A DNA stretch of 45,900 nt from positions 1 to 45,900 of the IMG/VR virus record IMGVR_UViG_3300021960_000139, one strand, 5' to 3'. The translations under genes were made by a program, and so were the position numbers. The stretch comes from a virus. The notes under the pieces were generated by a model. That model was not told the origin of the DNA and did no database searches. It saw only the letters and a list, made by a program, of their open reading frames with translations. Shown in pieces: positions 25,076 to 30,315 of the stretch (its first letter is position 1; every line of letters begins with the position of its first letter).

Positions 25076-25588
25076 ATGGGTATATTTGGTGCAGCGATTA
25101 AAGGTTTTGGTAAAGCCTTAAAAAATAAAAAAGTAAAAGATAAGATTTCTAAGTCTGCAAAAGACTTTGTTGCAATACAAAAGAAAAAAAATAAAGGTAA
25201 ACCTGACCTTGTTAAACAATCAGGGCCATCAAAAACACAAGTTGTAGGATTTGGCGCAGCCGCAGGTGCTGGAGCAGGCGCATTAGCTACTATTAAAAAG
25301 AATAAGCCTGTTAAAAAAGCTATGGGCGGCGAAGCAGGAGAGAGTCTTAGAAAAGGCAAACTTTTTAAAGATGAGAGAGATAAACGAAGAGAATCAGTAG
25401 ATGAAATGATTGAAAGAGTATACGGTAAAGGACCATTTGATCCTCCACAAATAAAACCTAAACTAAAGAAAAAGCCAAAGAATCCGAATAGAATTAAACC
25501 TAAAACAAAACCAAAGAAGAAAAGTAAAAAAGTTTCGAATGAAGCAGAGTTAGACATGGTTATAAGAAGATTAAAATTTGGAGATTAG
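25076..25588 (+). CDS. Lys-rich basic protein with GG motif (170 aa)
   Basis: Starts MGIFGAAIKGFGKALKNKKV, a small amphipathic hydrophobic head, then long Lys-rich stretches (QKKKNKGKPD, KPKLKKKPKNPNRIKPKTKP). Residues 56-73 are Gly/Ala-rich (VVGFGAAAGAGAGALATI). KKAMGGEAGESL (residues 80-91) carries the double-Gly motif found in other virion candidates. The charge suggests DNA condensation or binding. Located directly before a second basic protein and the small terminase, it may enter the head with DNA. Not recognised as a family. Confidence 0.5.
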   Translation: MGIFGAAIKGFGKALKNKKVKDKISKSAKDFVAIQKKKNKGKPDLVKQSGPSKTQVVGFGAAAGAGAGALATIKKNKPVKKAMGGEAGESLRKGKLFKDERDKRRESVDEMIERVYGKGPFDPPQIKPKLKKKPKNPNRIKPKTKPKKKSKKVSNEAELDMVIRRLKFGD

Positions 25589-25597
25589 GAGAGTATT

Positions 25598-26050
25598 ATG
25601 TTAAGAAAACTTGCAAAAGAATTACGAAAAAGAAAAGCCGCATCAACAAAAAAGAATTTCGTTGGTCCTGATTCAGTATTATCAGGTAGAAGTGCAGCAG
25701 CAAAAAAAATTGGTAGTAAAGGTGTTAAATCAAAAGGTATAAATATTAAAGCTGGTAAAGGTAATCCAGCAGGTAAAGATTTAAGTATTGCTGGACAGAT
25801 TAAACGTCTGATGAACCCAGGTTCTAGAAATGTTGGTGAACCAGGACTTCGTTCTAAAGGTACACCAAAACCTGGTAGATTAGGACCTGATGGTAGAATT
25901 ATTAAAGATAAAGGTGGAAAAAGAGTTACTCCTTTAAAGAAAAAAAGAGGCGGTAAAGTAGATGCTACCAACTTAAATATTAAGAAAAAATACGGAAAAG
26001 CAATTAAAGAACGACTTCAAAGTAAAAATAGCAGAGCAAAAAGCAGATGA
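25598..26050 (+). CDS. Lys/Gly-rich basic protein (150 aa)
   Basis: ATG 25598 has TTAGGAGAG upstream. The protein is rich in Lys, Gly and Arg from end to end. Residues about 90-120 include GTPKPGRLGPDGRIIKDKGG and KKKRGGKVDAT, the latter with the double-Gly motif (residues 118-119). It is low in hydrophobic core residues, so probably disordered and DNA-binding. It overlaps the next gene by 4 bp. Confidence 0.5.
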   Translation: MLRKLAKELRKRKAASTKKNFVGPDSVLSGRSAAAKKIGSKGVKSKGINIKAGKGNPAGKDLSIAGQIKRLMNPGSRNVGEPGLRSKGTPKPGRLGPDGRIIKDKGGKRVTPLKKKRGGKVDATNLNIKKKYGKAIKERLQSKNSRAKSR

Positions 26051-26262
26051 GCGATCAAGAAATACTCAAGCAACGTGATTTATTGGACACGCTCCTCGCA
26101 TCACGGAACACGGGTCAATATGACAGATTAGAGAACATGAAAGTCATGGATTCAATCTATTTTAGAGAAAAACTACCTAAAAACGTAATATTATTCCCAT
26201 TACAAAGGATAAAACGGTATGTACACAAAACTACCCGAAAGCCCAGTAAGAAAAGTATATAA
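26047..26262 (+). CDS. Hypothetical small protein (71 aa)
   Basis: ATG 26047 overlaps the previous stop. The N-terminal half is helical (MSDQEILKQRDLLDTLLASR), the C-terminal half basic (PLQRIKRYVHKTTRKPSKKS). Codons 19-22 carry the dispersed CACGGAACACGGG sequence. It overlaps the next gene by 44 bp. No function can be assigned. Confidence 0.5.
   Translation: MSDQEILKQRDLLDTLLASRNTGQYDRLENMKVMDSIYFREKLPKNVILFPLQRIKRYVHKTTRKPSKKSI
26102..26114 (+). repeat. Dispersed repeat CACGGAACACGGG
   Basis: This 13-mer also occurs exactly at 18095-18107. Its first 12 bases occur inverted at 27895-27906, and its first 11 at 18275-18285. In an AT-rich sequence this is unexpected. Where it is coding it uses the otherwise uncommon codons CGG and ACG. 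Confidence 0.6.
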
Positions 26263-26419
26263 GTGTCGCCATTGCGGTGACGTATCAATAAAATTCTATA
26301 ATCCAAAGCACGACAGAGTATACACTGCTGAAGAGTGGGAAGTAATCATGACTGATGGACGCCAGGCATTGGATAGAGCTCTTAGATTAGTGCGTGATGA
26401 TCCAAAGATGTTCTCATAA
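26219..26419 (+). CDS. Small CxxC protein (66 aa)
   Basis: The start ATG 26219 lies inside the preceding gene, after AAAGGATAAAACGGT. VYKCRHCGDVSIKFYNPKHD gives one CxxC, perhaps a half zinc site completed by His residues or by dimerisation. The C-terminal part is helical (EEWEVIMTDGRQALDRALRL). It is the last gene before the repeat array and small terminase. Confidence 0.5.
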   Translation: MYTKLPESPVRKVYKCRHCGDVSIKFYNPKHDRVYTAEEWEVIMTDGRQALDRALRLVRDDPKMFS

Positions 26420-26484
26420 ATGCCGTTCCCTATAGATGTTTCTATGACAAATTTATTTTAAAATATTTTTTTAGTAAAATACAA

Positions 26485-26570
26485 GTTACAAGGTTACAAG
26501 GTTACAAGTAGCAGAATACTTACCTTTTTTTGTAACTTCTTGTAACTTACAACTATTTACAGGTTACAAG
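26485..26570 (+). repeat. GTTACAAG repeat array upstream of terS
   Basis: Three GTTACAAG octamers abut head to tail (26485-26492, 26493-26500, 26501-26508). Two inverted copies follow (TTTGTAAC 26529-26536 with one mismatch, CTTGTAAC 26539-26546), then a direct copy (26563-26570). The surrounding 26420-26660 region is very AT-rich and has no gene. Such arrays are binding sites for a dedicated protein, so this is a candidate packaging start (pac/cos recognition), replication origin or operator. Confidence 0.7.
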
Positions 26571-26663
26571 ATATCTATATTTTACGAAAAAAACTCGCAT
26601 TTCTCGGAAATATTTAGTAATATAATTATTATTTGAGAAAAACATCTATAGAAAAGGTGCATT

Positions 26664-27188
26664 ATGAAAGAAAATAAAGACGTAATTATCCCTGAAGCAT
26701 ACTCTGATGCATTATTTGACAGGAAACTATCGGAGAAACAAAGAAGGTTTGTATTGTTTCTTGTCCATTCCGAAGGACTCAAAACAGCTACACAATGTGC
26801 AATTGATGCTGGGTATGCACCTGGTTCAGCTCGGGTGAGAGCTTCTGAGCTACAACACCCTGAGAAATCACCACTTACTGCAAAAGCAATTGAGATGGAA
26901 CGAAGAGCTGTGTTGGATCGGTACAAGTGTAGTCAGGACAGGTCGTTGGCTACATTGGCACGCATCAGAGATGCTGCGTCATCTGCTGGTAACTACAACG
27001 CTGCGGTTGCTGCAGAGACCAGGCGTGGACAGATTGCTGGGTTGTATGTTGATAAGAAAGAAATCCTTACAGGTACGATTGACTCTATGTCGAGAGAAGA
27101 GGTTGAGAAGAAGTTACAGGACTTGAAGGAACAGTACAGTATTGAAACGACGTTTGAGGAAGTAAAAGAATTAGAAAATAAGTCTTGA
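26664..27188 (+). CDS. terS: Terminase small subunit
   Basis: A 174-residue protein. LSEKQRRFVLFLVHSEGLKT followed by ATQCAIDAGYAPGSARVRAS is the N-terminal HTH region of the Terminase_2-type small subunit. The middle is a helical oligomerisation region, and the Glu-rich C-terminus (SREEVEKKLQDLKEQY) would contact the large subunit. It starts packaging by recognising phage DNA; the GTTACAAG array lies 94 bp upstream. The large subunit is 3.1 kb away, an unusual separation. Its stop codon lies inside the -35 box of the next promoter. Confidence 0.75.
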   Translation: MKENKDVIIPEAYSDALFDRKLSEKQRRFVLFLVHSEGLKTATQCAIDAGYAPGSARVRASELQHPEKSPLTAKAIEMERRAVLDRYKCSQDRSLATLARIRDAASSAGNYNAAVAAETRRGQIAGLYVDKKEILTGTIDSMSREEVEKKLQDLKEQYSIETTFEEVKELENKS

Positions 27189-27213
27189 CTATAGAATAGA
27201 ATGGGACTAAATA
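27185..27213 (+). promoter_or_regulatory. Island promoter P1
   Basis: TTGACT (27185-27190), a 17-bp spacer ATAGAATAGAATGGGAC and TAAATA (27208-27213). The -35 includes the terS stop codon. The spacer sequence is shared with P2-P4. It would drive the four overlapping genes 27235-28056. Confidence 0.7.
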
Positions 27214-27234
27214 GACCTTAGAAAGAGAGGAAAT

Positions 27235-27360
27235 ATGAAATGGATAGTATGGGTTGGTGGTTGTGATGATCACTACGTTAATTATGAAGACGCAAAAAAA
27301 GCATACGATCAATGGATTGAAGATGGCTATGATGATGTTAAATTGGAGAAAGTATGTTAG
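27235..27360 (+). CDS. Small hypothetical protein (41 aa)
   Basis: ATG 27235 has AGAGAGGAAAT upstream. The product begins MKWIVWVGGCDDHYVNYEDA and ends YDQWIEDGYDDVKLEKVC. It is acidic, with a beta start and one helix, and it resembles small phage host-takeover proteins. It is the first gene after P1 and overlaps the next start by 7 bp. Confidence 0.55.
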   Translation: MKWIVWVGGCDDHYVNYEDAKKAYDQWIEDGYDDVKLEKVC

Positions 27361-27527
27361 CTATAATTAGACCAGATTTGTATGAGTATCATGCATTACC
27401 TATGACCGACGAATTGTTTTGGCGTAGGATAGAAAACTTGAGGCGCGCAGCGTTGACTGCTGAGAGCTTTGATTTTAGATTGTTATATTACAATCAAATG
27501 ATGGAACTGATGAAGAGGTGTCCGTGA
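27354..27527 (+). CDS. Small helical hypothetical protein (57 aa)
   Basis: ATG 27354 lies 5 bp after GGAGAAAGT. The product starts MLAIIRPDLYEYHALPMTDE and continues LFWRRIENLRRAALTAESFD, with a Met-rich helix at the end. Its TGA overlaps the GTG start of the next gene (GTGA), so translation is coupled. Confidence 0.5.
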   Translation: MLAIIRPDLYEYHALPMTDELFWRRIENLRRAALTAESFDFRLLYYNQMMELMKRCP

Positions 27528-27628
27528 TTCAAATGGTGCTTTTATTACTTGTTATATTGTTAGCTTTTAATTGGAAATTAGCATTGATGATAGGTGTTTT
27601 TATTTATTATTTCGGTATGCCTTTTTGA
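27524..27628 (+). CDS. Membrane microprotein (34 aa)
   Basis: GTG 27524 has GAAGAGG upstream; ATG 27533 is an alternative. Almost all of it is hydrophobic: MVLLLLVILLAFNWKLALMI then GVFIYYFGMPF, one or two short membrane segments. Its TGA overlaps the TTG start of the nuclease (TTGA). It could be a holin-like or membrane-stress peptide, or serve mainly to couple translation. Confidence 0.5.
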   Translation: MIQMVLLLLVILLAFNWKLALMIGVFIYYFGMPF

Positions 27629-28056
27629 AACCAGAATCAAAACTATGGCAAATGGTACGAAAGAATTTGTCAAATATACATTGGACTAGGTTTGAATCTT
27701 GGGTAAATCAAGGTGTACCAGACTTGCATGGCATCTCTGCTGGGATCAACATTTTTGTCGAGTTAAAAGTAACATCAAGTAATAAGATAAATATTAGCCC
27801 CTTCCAAAAAGTGTGGAATATTAAGCATACTTTACATGGTGGAAGATCTTTTATTATGCTTCAGCACCTCTCTCAGAGAGCACTGTATATATTTCCGTGT
27901 TCCGTGCTCCATTCTACATTGTCCATTACCCCCGAAACCCGCCCCCAGTATAGAGTAGAGCTCCCCGCATCTCCTGCTGCCTGGGATGCAATCCACGAAC
28001 ATCTTCTGCGTTCTCCATTTCCATTACCAAAGCCCAATCCCACAGGGGACATATAG
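27625..28056 (+). CDS. VRR-NUC/PD-(D/E)XK-type nuclease with repeat-derived 3' end
   Basis: I choose TTG 27625, overlapping the microprotein stop, giving a 143-residue protein starting MKPESKLWQMVRKN. Glu24, PD (32-33) and ELK (46-48) in the segment GVPDLHGISAGINIFVELKV form the catalytic PD-(D/E)XK set, and QKVW follows as in VRR-NUC enzymes. It is likely to cut branched or nicked DNA, for example as a resolvase preparing DNA for packaging. From about residue 80 codons become GC-rich, and from residue 95 the DNA overlaps the 85-bp repeat family, so the tail may be a replaced or added segment. Confidence 0.65.
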   Translation: MKPESKLWQMVRKNLSNIHWTRFESWVNQGVPDLHGISAGINIFVELKVTSSNKINISPFQKVWNIKHTLHGGRSFIMLQHLSQRALYIFPCSVLHSTLSITPETRPQYRVELPASPAAWDAIHEHLLRSPFPLPKPNPTGDI

Positions 28057-28357
28057 AGTCAGGCTGCACCTGCAGCGGGAGCTGATGGCACGCCAGTCCA
28101 CTTCCATTACGGAAAACCAAGCCTTTTTACCAGCATCATTGTTCCTGGTCTGCAGCTCACCAGGCGCAGCAGGAGCTACTCCATCTCCATTCCATTGCTG
28201 GAAGCCAACCAACCGTTGTAATATAAGGGATGCATGCAGCGGGACCAGGATGCTGAGATGGTAGCTGTCTGCATTTCCATCGGCGACCAACGTAGCTCTG
28301 GCACTATAGTAGTTACAGGACTGGCGTCACCAGCAGGAGCTGAAGTGCGTGTGGAAA
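27907..28357 (+). repeat. Array of about five degenerate 83-104-bp repeats
   Basis: Units begin near 27907, 28011, 28096, 28181 and 28269. Each starts with a TCCA(T/C)TTCCATTACC-like core. Most carry a TATAGTA/TATAGAG-like block about 30-45 bp on, and most end with a GCAGC(A/G)GGAGCTG-like block before the next core (28072-28084, 28166-28177, about 28236, 28331-28342). The first two units overlap the nuclease 3' end; the 320 bp after its stop hold no convincing gene. Further single units occur at 28981-29075 and 29620-29710. Confidence 0.6.
28342..28357 (+). repeat. 16-bp direct repeat GAAGTGCGTGTGGAAA, copy 1
   Basis: Identical to 29057-29072. Each copy ends a repeat unit and sits about 17 bp upstream of an island promoter (P2 and P3), so the repeat unit and promoter appear to travel together. 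Confidence 0.75.
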
Positions 28358-28374
28358 TAAAATGTAGATAGGTC

Positions 28375-28403
28375 TTGACTATCTAATAAGATGGGACTAT
28401 ATA
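28375..28403 (+). promoter_or_regulatory. Island promoter P2
   Basis: TTGACT (28375-28380), a 17-bp spacer ATCTAATAAGATGGGAC and TATATA (28398-28403). It drives the 28541 gene through a structured leader. Confidence 0.7.
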
Positions 28404-28408
28404 CATAC

Positions 28409-28517
28409 CTGTGGCTACCGAATCCGTTTGGAAGTTTCATGAACGGCCACACGAGTCAGGAGCTGAGGAGAACCCACGGGCTTCCATAAGCAGATTCGTT
28501 TGCCAGACGCCCTGACT
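28409..28517 (+). ncRNA. Structured 5' leader RNA of the 28541 gene
   Basis: Starting at the expected transcript start, GTGGC (28409-28413) pairs with GCCAC about 30 nt later, enclosing CCGTT/AACGG. Then GAGTCAGG (about 28453) pairs with CCTGACTC (about 28510), enclosing a GGAG/CTTCC stem. Two nested stems in about 110 nt, ending 25 nt before the start codon, suggest a regulatory leader. It does not match a riboswitch I recognise. A GTG-started 34-codon ORF overlaps it but lacks a ribosome site. Confidence 0.45.
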
Positions 28518-28540
28518 CACTTACATTAGAAAGGAACAAC

Positions 28541-28882
28541 ATGACAGAGACTGTAACAGTATTAAAGAAAGAACCCACCTGCGCTGAGCTGGTAGAAGAC
28601 CAGTGGCAGGAGAGGCAGGAAGATCTTAAAGATCCTGAGTACGAGGCATTGGGATTCGACTACGTAGAACCGCATACATTCACCGACCAGGCAGAAGGAT
28701 ACTGGCGTTGGCAGTTCAGCTGGGGCGGACCCAGCGACGAGCTTCGCGCATACGTTAACGAACATTATGAGATCCATCGACTCGAGTATTGGTACCTGGA
28801 CTGGGGCGACGGCGCTTCATTGCTGGTGAACCAGGACGCAGCTGCCTGGGCACAGATGGAACAAATGATAGGACCACGTTAG
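28541..28882 (+). CDS. Conserved phage acidic/aromatic protein (113 aa)
   Basis: RBS AAAGGAACAAC precedes ATG 28541. The core GYWRWQFSWGGPSDELRAYV, then HEYEIHRLEYWYLDWGDGAS-like spacing (actual: NEHYEIHRLEYWYLDWGDGA), is a pattern I recall from phage hypothetical proteins (SWGGPSxEFR...RIEYWxxDWxDGA). Codons are markedly GC-rich compared with the rest of the window, suggesting recent acquisition. It is the sole substantial gene behind P2 and thus a moron-like cassette. Function unknown. Confidence 0.65.
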   Translation: MTETVTVLKKEPTCAELVEDQWQERQEDLKDPEYEALGFDYVEPHTFTDQAEGYWRWQFSWGGPSDELRAYVNEHYEIHRLEYWYLDWGDGASLLVNQDAAAWAQMEQMIGPR

Positions 28883-28978
28883 ATGATCCTGCTCATTACA
28901 TTGCTGCTGGCAACCCATCACCCAGCAGCGGGGCTGCTTCTGCTCTGCAGCTACCTGCTGCTGAAGTCTGTCTTCTGA
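28883..28978 (+). CDS. Leu-rich membrane microprotein (31 aa)
   Basis: ATG 28883 directly follows the stop of the previous gene, with AGGA 10 bp upstream. The product MILLITLLLATHHPAAGLLL ends LCSYLLLKSVF: one or two hydrophobic helices. The DNA is CTG/CAG-rich like the neighbouring repeats, so a chance ORF is possible, but the placement fits a coupled membrane peptide. Confidence 0.35.
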   Translation: MILLITLLLATHHPAAGLLLLCSYLLLKSVF

Positions 28979-28980
28979 TG

Positions 28981-29075
28981 CCTCCACTCCATTCCATTAG
29001 CGAAACCTTTTGGTGTATATAGTATAATAGTAGTGCATGCTGCAGGTACGGGAGTGGAAGTGCGTGTGGAAAAAA
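28981..29075 (+). repeat. Isolated unit of the 85-bp repeat family
   Basis: Begins CCACTCCATTCCATTAGCG and contains GTATATAGTATAATAGTAG. It ends with the exact GAAGTGCGTGTGGAAA copy (29057-29072), then leads into P3. The 28979-29088 interval holds no gene. Confidence 0.6.
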
Positions 29076-29088
29076 AATAAAAAAAGAT

Positions 29089-29117
29089 TTGACAGGTATA
29101 ATAACATGGGATATAAA
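29089..29117 (+). promoter_or_regulatory. Island promoter P3
   Basis: TTGACA (29089-29094), a 17-bp spacer GGTATAATAACATGGGA and TATAAA (29112-29117). It drives the 29153 gene; transcription would end at 29596-29621. Confidence 0.75.
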
Positions 29118-29152
29118 GGGAGTATTAACTAGAAAGACGAAAGGATAATATA

Positions 29153-29566
29153 ATGTCAAAAGCTGTTAATATATTAGAAGTACTAGAGAAGGCACAACAA
29201 AGTCCTGCTAGTGTAAGTAAAAGAAATAAACAAGCTATCGTTGACGCTTATGGTCGAGCGTTGACAATGCAGAAAGTTCTGGCAGACTTTATTAAAGTCA
29301 ACAGACCACTGATGATAGACTTGTCTATGAGTGAAAATGCAAACCTATTGCATGGGAAGGATTACTCGCTTCATGTCACACAAAAACTTGGTGCAAAGAT
29401 TGACTCGCAGTTGGTCAAGGAGAAACTTGGCGAGATTGCGTATCATCAATGCAAAGTGCCAACGCAGTATAAACAGATACAGGCTATGCCTTTATCGGAA
29501 AGCACAGTATCACGAAACAAGAAGGCTACGATTGATGAAGTAGCAGACTTCAGAATTTCCGCTTAG
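29153..29566 (+). CDS. Hypothetical helical protein in single-gene cassette (137 aa)
   Basis: ATG 29153 follows AAAGGATAATATA. The protein has helices (AVNILEVLEKAQQSPASVSK, AIVDAYGRALTMQKVLADFI) and a basic middle (THVTQKLGAKID-like; actual HVTQKLGAKIDSQLVKEKLG). Composition returns to the AT-rich phage norm. It has its own promoter (P3) and terminator, so it is an autonomous unit. I recall similar sequences in marine phages, but no function. Confidence 0.6.
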   Translation: MSKAVNILEVLEKAQQSPASVSKRNKQAIVDAYGRALTMQKVLADFIKVNRPLMIDLSMSENANLLHGKDYSLHVTQKLGAKIDSQLVKEKLGEIAYHQCKVPTQYKQIQAMPLSESTVSRNKKATIDEVADFRISA

Positions 29567-29595
29567 TACCGATAAATTGCCTAAGTAGAATAACA

Positions 29596-29621
29596 GGGGC
29601 GACCTACTCGCCCCTTTTTTT
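29596..29621 (+). terminator. Rho-independent terminator of the P3 unit
   Basis: GGGGCGA (29596-29602), loop CCTAC and TCGCCCC (29608-29614), followed by seven T. It closes the 29153 gene. Confidence 0.9.
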
Positions 29622-29710
29622 ACGTCCATTTCCATTACCCATTGATTAGCTCTTATGTATAGTAGTATAGTATAGGTACACAAGCACGGCACATGCGTCT
29701 GGTCGGTCGT
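29620..29710 (+). repeat. Unit of the 85-bp repeat family before P4
   Basis: Contains TCCATTTCCATTACC (29625-29639), exactly as at 28014-28028, then TATGTATAGTAGTATAGTATAGG. It starts at the terminator T-run and lies just before the DnaA box and P4. Confidence 0.6.
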
Positions 29711-29724
29711 TGTCAAGTGAAAAG

Positions 29725-29733
29725 TTATCCACA
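29725..29733 (+). promoter_or_regulatory. Perfect DnaA box (TTATCCACA)
   Basis: TTATCCACA is the consensus high-affinity DnaA site. It lies 17 bp upstream of P4 in a short non-coding stretch. No second perfect box was noticed, so an origin is uncertain; DnaA-responsive promoter control is an alternative. Confidence 0.5.
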
Positions 29734-29750
29734 AGAAAGAAATAAAGTTG

Positions 29751-29779
29751 TTGAGTATAGAATAAAATGGGAGTAAGAA
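29751..29779 (+). promoter_or_regulatory. Island promoter P4
   Basis: TTGAGT (29751-29756), a 17-bp spacer ATAGAATAAAATGGGAG and TAAGAA (29774-29779). The -10 is weaker than in P1-P3, but the spacer is closest to P1. Confidence 0.6.
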
Positions 29780-29803
29780 GGTAGATAGAAAGGAGAAATC
29801 AAA

Positions 29804-30049
29804 ATGCCGAATAATGATGACTACTTATCAAGACAATTATCAGCAGTTAATAACGCTTTTGGTATTCAAGCAGTTGACAATCAACCTGTTACTGAACAAA
29901 GCCACGTTGATAATATTAATTGGAAGGCTTTATATAAAGTCTTGGAGTCTGAAGTTGAAAGCGTAATACTTGACCCTAATGCACCACGATACGTGAGCGA
30001 ATGGGGTCAGCGTGTTATGTCTAAGCTTCGAGAAAAACTACCGAGATAA
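29804..30049 (+). CDS. Small hypothetical protein in single-gene cassette (81 aa)
   Basis: AAAGGAGAAATCAAA precedes ATG 29804. The product (SRQLSAVNNAFGIQAVDNQP, then a helical KALYKVLESEVESVIL and basic end) has no recognised motif. It has its own promoter P4 and terminator, like the upstream cassette, and lies directly before the large-terminase operon. Confidence 0.55.
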   Translation: MPNNDDYLSRQLSAVNNAFGIQAVDNQPVTEQSHVDNINWKALYKVLESEVESVILDPNAPRYVSEWGQRVMSKLREKLPR

Positions 30050-30072
30050 CTTAATTCCTTAAGGATCGGCGA

Positions 30073-30096
30073 GGGGGCTATATAGCCCCCTTTTTT
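30073..30096 (+). terminator. Rho-independent terminator of the P4 unit
   Basis: A perfect palindrome GGGGGCTATATAGCCCCC (30073-30090) followed by six T. The 180 bp after it (30097-30281) hold no gene; they contain a CAG/CTG-rich stretch (30105-30155) like the repeat island and a C-rich stretch near 30225. Confidence 0.9.
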
Positions 30097-30281
30097 ATGC
30101 CATCTTACCAGGCAGCAGGATGCAGCTACCAGTTCTTCCAGGCAGCCCCATCCTGACACATTTAACACTCATCTACAACATCTAGGTACTTAGATTGCCC
30201 AACATACTACATATGGTTTTCCACGCACCCCCACCCAACCCAATTTGCCCCGTCGCGTGTGAGTGTGTCTAAAGGCTAAGT

Positions 30282-30309
30282 TTTACACAAACAGAAAGTA
30301 TGATATAAC
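30282..30309 (+). promoter_or_regulatory. Promoter immediately before terL
   Basis: TTTACA (30282-30287), a 16-bp spacer and TATAAC (30304-30309), with TATGA giving a partial extended -10. The predicted start of transcription falls on or next to ATG 30316, so the mRNA may be leaderless. Confidence 0.55.
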
Positions 30310-30315
30310 TTTTTT

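Noticed and set aside
25042-25971. Long minus-strand ORFs opposite the Lys-rich genes.
   Set aside because: They are mirror frames of Lys/AAA-rich codons (giving Phe/Leu runs) and have no start signals.
26485-26570. GTTACAAG array as a CRISPR.
   Set aside because: Units are 8 bp, directly abutting or inverted, without spacers or cas genes.
27185-27213. Resemblance of the island promoters to T7/SP6-type phage promoters (GACTATAGAATAG).
   Set aside because: No single-subunit RNA polymerase gene is visible, and a -35/17 bp/-10 layout explains all four copies better.
28024-28290. Minus-strand ORF of 88 codons and a plus-strand ORF (27986-28264) in the repeat array.
   Set aside because: Both follow the repeat periodicity rather than a protein-like pattern and lack ribosome sites; they are probably chance frames in GC-rich repeats.
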